DNA of 64,000 nucleotides. Source: Mugil cephalus (taxonomy: Eukaryota; Chordata; Actinopteri; Mugiliformes; Mugilidae). Below are positions 53,990-64,000 of the stretch, piece after piece. The DNA is taken from positions 16,351,001 through 16,415,000 of the forward strand of contig NC_061779.1 in NCBI RefSeq assembly GCF_022458985.1, read 5' to 3'. A program made the position numbers and the translations under genes. The notes under the pieces are model-generated. The model saw only the letters and a list, made by a program, of their open reading frames with translations. It had not been told where the DNA came from and searched no databases. How positions within the stretch are numbered: the stretch's first letter is position 1; each line of letters starts with the position of its first letter.

Positions 53990-55269
53990 TTAAACCTAAA
54001 ACAGCCTCGTAAAGAAGTGAGGACCAGCCAAAACGTCTGCACTTTGCACAAACGTCCTCATTATGATGGTGTATAACACAAACTGGTCCACAGAAAGATA
54101 GAGTTGATGTTAATGTTCTGTGTTTACCAACGGGGTTAAACAAAATTCATGCACCATGCCAGCAGTGGTCCCTTTCTTATGCCTTCTGTATTATCACCTG
54201 GCACTTCAGTTCACTCTTTGTATCTGATGCCAATATTAATGTCTTTTGTCTTTTGTCTCTTCCCAAGGCCCTGCTCTCCCTAGATCTCCCTCCAACGCCG
54301 GGCGCTTCATTATGATGCCGCCTACATCTACTGGGAAGCCTGGGGAGTTTCAGGTGTAGAATTGTGTATTTTAATCTTTAGTTATAAATAAAAATCTGCT
54401 TTTAGTAGAGATGAGTGATGGTCGTCAACCTTTTTGACATGAAGTCACTGGCAGCTTTAGGCTTAATTGACAACAGAAATTTTTGTTCACTAATGACCAA
54501 GTTCATAAGTTTGCATTTGTCTATACTTTTTTTTTTTTTTTTTACATCCACCATCAGCATGTAATGACCCTGGGGTCAACCCTCCGCCAGTCAACGGATC
54601 ATAGTTATGGTGACATGGCAGGGTCAGGGCAGCAGCAGAGCAGCAATATTTACACCCATGACTTGATCATTTAAAACTTCCCTTTTAAACTAAACAGTAC
54701 TTTTCAGCTCTTCTGAGAGAGGTTTGTTAACCAACATATTCTCGATAACCAACGATGCAAAGATCCACCAATGGAGTTGAAGGGATTCCCACCACTCATA
54801 TTACTCTACGGCCTACTCTATGTGGCCTACTTTCAACTTGGAGGATAAGCCTGCCCTGTACGCCCTGCTAAGGAACTGGTGAGCTGCTTTGGATTTTTTT
54901 ATTTATTTATTTTTTTCTGAATGGGTAATGGAAAATGGGACTCTCTTATTTTGAATTCCTCTTTCCTTATTTTGTTGGGCAACAGTCAATGCCACTGTAT
55001 AGGGCATTCTGAAGCAGACCATCAAAAATGAGACCATCTCATGCTGTGGCCTGAATGGCAAGGTGCCATTGGAAAAAAAATCCTTCTCAGTGCAGTTGTG
55101 ATAGGTGAGGATTATGCTGCACCAATGTTCACTGTGATTTTATTTTAATTTCTTTTTTTTAAAAAATAGAATTAAACAGAATTGAATCTCCCACATGCCC
55201 TCACAGAGCAGGCAGGCCATTTAGTAGTTAAAGCCTTGGTTCCCCAGCCACATGAGAGTTACAGTATTC
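53990..55269. other. Unassigned repeat-rich sequence
   Basis: It includes T-runs and a TGAGGACCAGCCAAAA..GTCCTCA stretch (54020-54062) reminiscent of a common fish repeat. Frames near 54300-54350 and 54780-54850 read for a few dozen codons and break. I recognise no gene. Confidence 0.3.
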
Positions 55270-55548
55270 TGGAGAATAAACACTAGATGTCAACAATCTG
55301 GACCTGGTCAGTGAAATTTGCACAATTAGAGACCTGAGATACCACTATAATGACTTTATCTGCACTAAATTTATTTAGCACTAAATCACATAAAAACTCT
55401 GAGACTTCATCTAAAAATTCAGAGTAAGAGGCAGGTGGGCGATACGCCACAACAGTAGTTTTTTTTGTGTTTGCCAGCCTGGACGATCAAGACTAAGACT
55501 AAGGCTTTCAAATGAATTAAAGCTTTGCTTAGATCTAGGATTAACAGA
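55270..55548 (-). mobile_element. LINE endonuclease-domain relic, downstream part (split by Tc1)
   Basis: On the minus strand, NPRSKQSFNSFESLSLSLDR and, in a shifted frame, VVAYRPPASYSEFLDEVSEF plus ADKVIIV are recognisable pieces of the apurinic endonuclease domain of a non-LTR retrotransposon. The family motif VYRPPG..SEFL...D.VIIVGDFN is altered here. Frameshifts and the loss of the GDFN box show that it is dead. Its upstream part continues on the other side of the Tc1 element. Confidence 0.65.
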
Positions 55549-55550
55549 TA

Positions 55551-57157
<1,607 letters not shown>

Positions 57158-57159
57158 TA

Positions 57160-57400
57160 AATGAGAGTGGAAGATTGCTGCCACTCCTCCTCCTCAGCCT
57201 GTGCTCCGAGGATTGTGATAGTTACTATGACTGGGTGACGCAGACTAGATTTAAACTGACATATTCGTCATCCTGCAGCCATGTTACAGTCAAACTAAAT
57301 GGATCGATCTGACGATCAGTTATCAAGTCATTCAATATAAGAGATTTTGAATAGAGAGATCTGACATTTAATTTCCCCATTCTTCTGTTGTACCAATGAA
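57160..57400 (-). mobile_element. LINE endonuclease-domain relic, upstream part (split by Tc1)
   Basis: Minus-strand reading gives GAQAEEEWQQSSTL preceding the TA target, in line with the endonuclease piece that continues at 55548. Stops interrupt it. The sequence on both sides joins without loss if the Tc1 and one TA are removed in thought, which shows that the Tc1 jumped into an existing LINE. Confidence 0.55.
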
Positions 57401-58162
57401 TTTGTATCGATTTGTATAAGGTTCCTATGAATAACTCCTCTTTTATTGTTTTTTTGATTTAAAGAATCTGGGAGCAGACAGAACATTTATGGAGTTTGGA
57501 GGGTTTTGGGTGTGAGACAGTCTGCTCTCGCCCGCTCTGGCCCCTGGAATACAACTAACCATGGTCGCTGGTTTCTGTAACTACATGTTTTGCAAAATAC
57601 AGTCACCAGTTAGGTAAGAGGCTATTTAATGCAGGCACAAGTTGACTTCCAAATAATTTGTCAGTAAGAAGGTTTTGATTTTGCATCTACGGATAAGTGT
57701 TTAATGTCCTTTTTGGAAATGGAGAAAGTATATGATAGACTGGCACTGTATATACTGTATCTATTCATCACATAATCTAACATCTATATCAAATAATACA
57801 TAAAGTACTGGATCACAGAGTTGTGCAAAATAAATTCACCCGAGAAACATGGATGGATGCTCATCAATAAAGCTGAATTTTAATGACACTAAAGGCAAAA
57901 GGTTGAAACATGAGATAATGGACAAAGACAGTTCAATGAATTACAGCATTATCATATTGTCAGAAACAAAAACTGAAAATGCAAATCCATATTTTAAATT
58001 TGTCACATTTTTCTCAAAGCAGAAGAAAGTGAGAGTATTACTGCGATGGACAATATATATGAAGTCACATCTCTCTGTGTTTCAGAGTAAAAGGAAGAAA
58101 AGAAACCCACCAATGCTAAAAGTCCAGATTATTTCTGCTGTGGAAAAGGTTTAACTTCCCCT
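57401..58162. other. Non-coding, probable mucin 3' UTR and flank
   Basis: AT-rich, with no exon that I can support. The mucin gene ends at 58163 on the minus strand, so its 3' UTR lies in the right part. A TTTAAT (minus ATTAAA) near 57880 could serve for polyadenylation. Confidence 0.35.
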
Positions 58163-61100
58163 TCAGTAGTACTCTTTACATTTGGCAACATGGCAACCAC
58201 ACTTGTCAATTGATATGTAAGTGTGTGTTATTGTGCTGCCGTCCAAACAGGTCATCTTTATCTTCTTCTCGCTGGTGGCCAATTCTTGACAGCAGGAACA
58301 TGTATGGATCAGACGGTTGCTCTCTACCGAGTACCTGTAAGTACAGAAAGACTCAACGTCAGACACCCTTTGTTAATGTGTGAACTAACCTTTTTTTTTT
58401 TTTTGAAAATTACTCTTCTCATTAAAACTGCACAAGGGATTTTGTCCCGAGTAACTAGTTTGCACTACTTATTTCTTATATGCTTTGTCATTAATCTCAC
58501 ATTGTGGAAGAGGCTTCACAGGACCCGGCGCAGGATGTGAGCACCACCGGCTCAACTGAAATGCAATTCGCCGTCTGCAGTTGGGTGGTGTTCTTGTGCA
58601 TTGTACAGGTGTAACGAGGAGTACCTGTGAATGACATGTCGACATCTTTACACAGCTGAATTTCCACCGGTTTTTCACATTCATATGCAAAACAGCATCA
58701 TTCGATGTTTGCCAGATCAGCCCTCACATATTAAGTCTAAGATTGTTTATTATCACAGAATGGGTTTGGTGTTGATACTGTCTGTGGTTTGACAAAAGGA
58801 AAAAAAAAAAAAAGTCATCGTCTCAGACTCTTGAACTTTCCCAGGGAGAGAATATAGAAAAAGATGTCTTCATCAAAGAAATCTACACAGTATCCATCAC
58901 TTGAAGCTTCATTGTGTAAAGCTTGCCTCCATCTTATCTCTTATTAAAAACAGTCTTGACAATCATGTTATGCTACGTTCATACAAGTGGTGAGAGGGCA
59001 ATGAGGTACAATACATTTCCACTGGAAACCGGTGACATGGAGCAACGTGCTGACCCATGACACTTGTTGCTTCGGTATGTGTGAGATTTGCGACACATTG
59101 ATGATGAGCTGGCGTCAGCTTTTTTTGTCTCTCCAGTGACATGGTGAACCATGGCCAACCAGTCATATCCATTTGTTTCACCAGTTTAAATGGCTAATGT
59201 CACCAATGAGCGATGGAGCAACACTTAAGTGATGACAATTAATGATATAGCTGGCCACGATGACTGGGGAAAGGCCACACCAACGGTATGGCCAATCTTT
59301 CTTGTACTACGTAACACAGAGTCTCATTCTGGAGAATCAAGACTTTTCTCAAACACTTCCTTGGTTATATCTCAGTCTTCCTGACCCAAAATGCAGAGAA
59401 CCTTAGTTACATTTGTAACTCTCGTCATTTGGTACTATGAAGTGCCGTAGGCTCCTTTGTCTCCATCAGTATGGTTACAACCTGACCGGGATTAGCCTTA
59501 TGTAAGAAATGTCTATCATTGTTTCAATACAAGTTCCACATTATAGACACAAAGAAAAGAATACTTTTAAAATTGTGAATAAGGATTACAGAGGTCCATA
59601 TTTAACTGAATTAATAAATAAGTTAACTTACAAGTTTTGCAGCAACCCCCGTCGTCAGTATGCTCCGTTCCCTGTAACAGATATAATAAACTGTAAAATG
59701 TGCAGAAAACATTCCCAACACCCCAAATATACTTGTATTAAATAAAAGCAATGTTGAGTTGAGTAAAATATGTAGATGTCAGAAATGAAAGAGAACTTTT
59801 CAAGAAGGGATTATACTCACTGGAACGCAGTTTTCTGGATCAAATTCGGGACATGTAATGTGATTTATAGAGACCATAAATTTATCATTATTTTTTTGGC
59901 AGTCATACTTGACACAGCTGTCATTTGGTGGTGTCCAAGAGTGAGAAGGCTGTCAGAAAGGCAATGATGATGAGTTTGATTAGTGAAGACACGGTCTAAA
60001 TAAATAGCACAGTTTACATAACAGACACTGGTTCTGAAGGTGTTACACTGCGCTTACTTCAATAGTTATGGGAGACGAGTATCCTGGGACCTTCACAACA
60101 CATTTTGTCTGTTCACATGTTCCGCAGCATTTTCCGGGTTCCGGGTTTCTGTACACATGGCCCTATTTGAAAATAATCAGTAAATTCAGTCAAACGTGAC
60201 ATCGAGCTGGCGGATTTGTTTTTCAAATGTTGGAGCACATGAAAAGCGGACCATTTCTGAAGTGGCCGCTACACAGACAAATTTTGTGTACTGGTATTTA
60301 GTTGATAGTCTTTCCAGCTATTCATATCATCATGTGTGAATGTGTATGGTCAGTTACCATTACCTCACTACAATTAGTGGGACAGCTGATGTTATGACAT
60401 TCATAGTTGATCAGGTTGGTTTTTGGATCCTTAGTCGTAGTACAGTTACACTGTTCACACGGGCTTTTGAAGAAAGTTGTACCGGGCTGTATGAAATAAA
60501 AAGTGTGAATTTCCCAAGCAAGTATACTTTGAATAGAACATGGTGTATATTAACGGTATATATTATTCCTTACCTGGTACTCAGTCTTGTTGAAGACACA
60601 GACATTCTTGGGCACTAGATAAAACAGTGTTAACAAGTGGGATCATATTAAAGTTGAGTTTTTAAGCCTGTCACATATGAATACTGTAAATGAATGATGC
60701 CCACATGCTGAGCTTACCACAGTCTTGAAAAGGGCAGCAACTTTCGTTTAAAGCCCTGACCTTGCAATCAAATCCAGGTTTATCCTCCAGTATTGGACAC
60801 GTGTCCTTACGACATTCTGTTGGTTGTAAAATCAGACTTTTTAGCTTCACTGAGTTGAACATAAAATCAAATCAAAACAACTAAAACTTCTTAGATGGAG
60901 TACCTGAAGTCACTCTAAACTTCTAAATGTTCAACTCATACCAGTTTTAAACGACCACCATTAACAACATGATTACCGGAAATTACCATTTAATTGAAAT
61001 ATTTCTTTGGTACAGTTTAATTGGCTTTATTCTGTGTAGATTCCTCTACACAGAGTTGAGGATGCAATTCTACCAATCTGACAGGCGGGTGTCTACGGAC

Positions 61101-63750
61101 ACTAGCCGTCTGGTTAAGTGTCATTCCTCCGCCTTAGCTCCACTCACACTCAGTCAATACAAATAAAGACTAAACTGATCTCTGTGCCTCTTTAATGATT
61201 GAGGGTGAGGATGATTATTTTATGAGCGTTGCCCCTTCCTATCATACCTGCGAAATATTATACACAATATACATTATGCGTAAAATCGCTCACCACATTT
61301 CAGTTCCGTGCAGCAGTCCACTGTGCTGTTTGTCAAAACTTCACCATCAGCATTACAGGTAATTGGTTCTGGAGTGGGGCATGTGAGATCATAACACCTA
61401 ACATCCATAACGTTCTTGTCACAAACACACTCCTGACACCCACTCTTCCATCTGTCACCAAACTGTATGAGTGAAAGTAGGAAAGAAGGTATGTCATAAA
61501 AGCAACAGATACACTGTGAGTAATATTACTCAATGTGTTTTAGCATTTACTTCTTTGGGTTCACCCGCAGGTCCAGTGCAACCTTAAATAATAAGAAAAA
61601 TACAGTTTATTCACACACTTGCGGATCCACATGAGATTATTCTTCAACAGAAAACGTTCTTACAGGAGGAGACACAGGTGTTAGAGGATGAACTGAACAG
61701 AGTCATTCCTTCTGGGCAGAAACACCCCTCCACATGTTCAGTGCAATTCCCGTCACGATTTCTTCCTTTCCCCTCACACTGCTGCAAGAACCTGTCATTA
61801 TATCTAAATGGGAAGACAAAATGTATAATTAATTCCAGCGTCATCCACCATTTTGCTTCCACTGCAATATCTGAAGAACTACTTTATGGATCGTCAGTCG
61901 TTCACATTCACTTCTTAGTGTCAATGAGCTTTAAAATTTTAAGTGAAATGTTTCAAAATGGTGGATGTTGAAGTATAGCCTCTCAGTTACTACACACACT
62001 CTCACTTAATACACACACTTTAAATTAGTCTATGGGCGTTTACCTCGCATTACAAGTGGCCACAAAAGTCGGCCCACAAGGCTTGTAGATTTGATTTCCT
62101 GGACATTTATAGTCTACAAAAAGAGAAAGCAGAGGTAACATCAAAATGCTTAGAAAATGTTATGTGAAAACAGCAGGTCGTTGTCCTACCACACAGTCCA
62201 TTTGTAGAGTTCCTCCAGGAGACACAGACAGATGATTCAGCACACATCATGGCGTACGCCTCCAGACTGGAGCAACCTATAGACTCATTTTTCATGTGGC
62301 AAACATCAAACTTGCAGGCCTCATAAATAGGTTGTGCTGGGATCTTTTTGCGGCAATCCTCAAACACCCTTAATGAACAAACGAATGAAAGGAAAGAAGG
62401 TTACTCCAATGATACTGCAAACTGTATTGACATATTGTGTTCGCTTTCTTTTCCTGAATTCTTACTTGCTCATTAAAATTTCGCAAATTTTAGGAGTGCA
62501 TGTTGTTGGTGAAAATGTTGATGGTGGAGCTATGGTTGAGGTCGGGGGTTTGGGTGTGATCTCACAGTATGGTTTGTTTATATCGAATACATGCCAGTCA
62601 CGTGCCATCTCAGGGCATGACGGAGTAATCTTGCCATTTCGTAATCTGCAGTCGTTGCTCGTGTCATTGTCACAGACGCCTTGCGAAAGAAAAAATATTT
62701 ACAAGACAGATATTACAACATAATACTGAGAATACTGGTTCTAAATGGTCAAAACAACATGTAGATGAGAAGCTATATAATACACACACAGAGATGTGTA
62801 TATGCGTGTGTGTTATGTATCATTTACACACTGTTTGGCCATTTACATATATAAACACGACATACTTTTCAGCATGATTTTTTTTAACAGCTTGTAGATT
62901 TTCATCTTACCGCATTGTCCCTCTGTGTTACCGTGGAAAAGTGAATATGGCAACTCAACACTGAATAAAAGTCCTTTGAACGTCACGACTGCATTAATTT
63001 CTGGGATTTTCAAAACAATCTCAATTTTTGTAGTTGTGATGGTCAGGTCTTTATTCTGGTAGTTTGGAATTATCCGATCGCCATTGATGTAAATCTAAAG
63101 AATTGCAAAATTATGTCAGTGGATCTGACAACATCGTTACATATTGTTCAAATACATTAACAAATGAAGACATATTCAGCTTTTTTTTTTTTGTCTGAAA
63201 AAATATTTACAATACAATATTTACCAAGTTCACGGTGTTTGGATTTCTCTCCTGTGTCAGAATAACCTCATAGTGTTTGTAATACACTCTTAAGGCTTTG
63301 GCACAGGTCACAGTTCCAGAGGCATCACAGTTTACGTTGTCAATAAGAACCGTAAAATTGTATCGGGTATGGATCTCTCTGACCAGGACATATGTGCAGT
63401 TTTCCTGGAAGCTGTAGTATTTTCCATCGAATGTTACATAATGAGGATCTCCCCAGCCGCTACACACACCTGCAAATATTAGACCGACATTAAACAGACT
63501 GCTGCATCAAAGAAAAAGATGAATGTATTGTGTTTTGCCCATATAGAGGGCGGAGCAGTTTCTCTTATTTGAACTTACATCTGCATTCGTAGTGGAAACA
63601 GCAGCCAGCTTCATCATAAACCTCGCGTGGTTCGCGTCCATTTTCGCATTTAGGGACAGATACTGATGGACATGTTATAGACTTTTGATTTACTTTGCCA
63701 TTGACACACGTTGCTGTGTAGCAGTCTTTTGTAGTCCAGGACTCACCATT
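58163..63750 (-). CDS. Gel-forming mucin (MUC2/MUC5-like), C-terminal part, 5' end outside window
   Basis: A secreted mucin that forms disulfide-linked mucus polymers. Seventeen exons, right to left: 63579-63750, 63225-63469, 62911-63094, 62466-62679, 62190-62368, 62044-62113, 61664-61803, 61551-61582, 61294-61462, 60718-60816, 60574-60614, 60364-60486, 60058-60162, 59821-59949, 59632-59671, 58501-58624 and 58163-58334. They encode 745 residues in one frame. Order: a cysteine-rich linker (CCFHYECRC), VWD4 beginning [19 protein letters not shown], a short Thr/Pro stretch, a C8 domain (DCRKKI..CKFDVC..SLEAYA), a TIL domain ([10 protein letters not shown]), VWC-like modules and a C-terminal cystine knot ([26 protein letters not shown]). 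The GDPH motif is where MUC2 and MUC5AC are reported to cleave. The cystine knot would form dimers in the ER. The large PTS-rich repeats must lie to the right of the window. Fish have several such mucins, so I give no symbol. Confidence 0.93.
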
Positions 63751-64000
63751 CTTTAAAATAAAATCAGCCAAAATATATTATATTCACACCCTGTATATAA
63801 ATATAAAACTTTGTATAATTAATATGAGACCTTTACTGTTTGTTACAGCTTGTTTGACACAAGATATTTGAAGTTGTGTACTGTTATCAACCATGTGTAA
63901 TTTTGACTGTTAGGCAAGCGAGAGAAAGCAATGTTGCCAACACTGCAAAGAAGTGATCAAACTAATGCAATAACACAAATCTGTTGAAAAATATAGATTT

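Overview
This is nuclear DNA from a ray-finned (teleost) fish. Genes are split into many short exons with GT-AG introns. The proteins are vertebrate orthologues at fish-like divergence, and the repeats (Tc1, hAT, piggyBac/Kolobok-like miniatures, LINE fragments) are typical of fish. A spiny-rayed teleost is my guess. There is no bacterial, phage, CRISPR or operon-like content. I built every exon model by hand from splice signals and reading-frame continuity. For six genes the coding exons sum to a multiple of three, from a start codon to a stop codon.

Layout: (1) 1963-5351 (+), the last ten coding exons of incenp (inner centromere protein). (2) 6822-7708 (+), a complete ferritin heavy chain gene. 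(3) 8750-12261 (-), a complete bestrophin-1-like chloride channel with a very long C-terminal tail. (4) 13606-20656 (+), a complete Rab3il1/Rabin8-type Rab guanine-nucleotide exchange factor whose first coding exon lies 3.3 kb upstream of the second. (5) 22320-28582 (-), a complete thyroid peroxidase gene (signal peptide, haem peroxidase, sushi domain, partial EGF domain, membrane anchor). (6) 31957-41098 (-), complete hps5, a BLOC-2 subunit. (7) 45297-50804 (-), complete gtf2h1, the TFIIH p62 subunit. (8) 51-57.5 kb, a gene-poor, transposon-rich interval. (9) 58163-63750 (-), the 3' part of a gel-forming mucin gene (VWD4, C8, TIL, VWC-like, cystine knot) that runs off the right edge.

The incenp-ferritin-bestrophin-Rabin cluster and the hps5-gtf2h1 pair both recall human chromosome 11 neighbourhoods, so the order mostly reflects ancient synteny. 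The genes are not functionally linked. Thyroid peroxidase is on a different human chromosome (2p), as far as I remember, which makes its place here notable.

The most interesting points are modest: a truncated EGF domain in thyroid peroxidase, a 24-nt in-frame microexon in rab3il1, a duplicated motif pair in incenp, a GC-AG intron in hps5, a same-strand rather than head-to-head gtf2h1/hps5 pair, and a young but frameshifted Tc1 element sitting inside an older LINE relic. I did not find evidence of a previously undescribed biological system.
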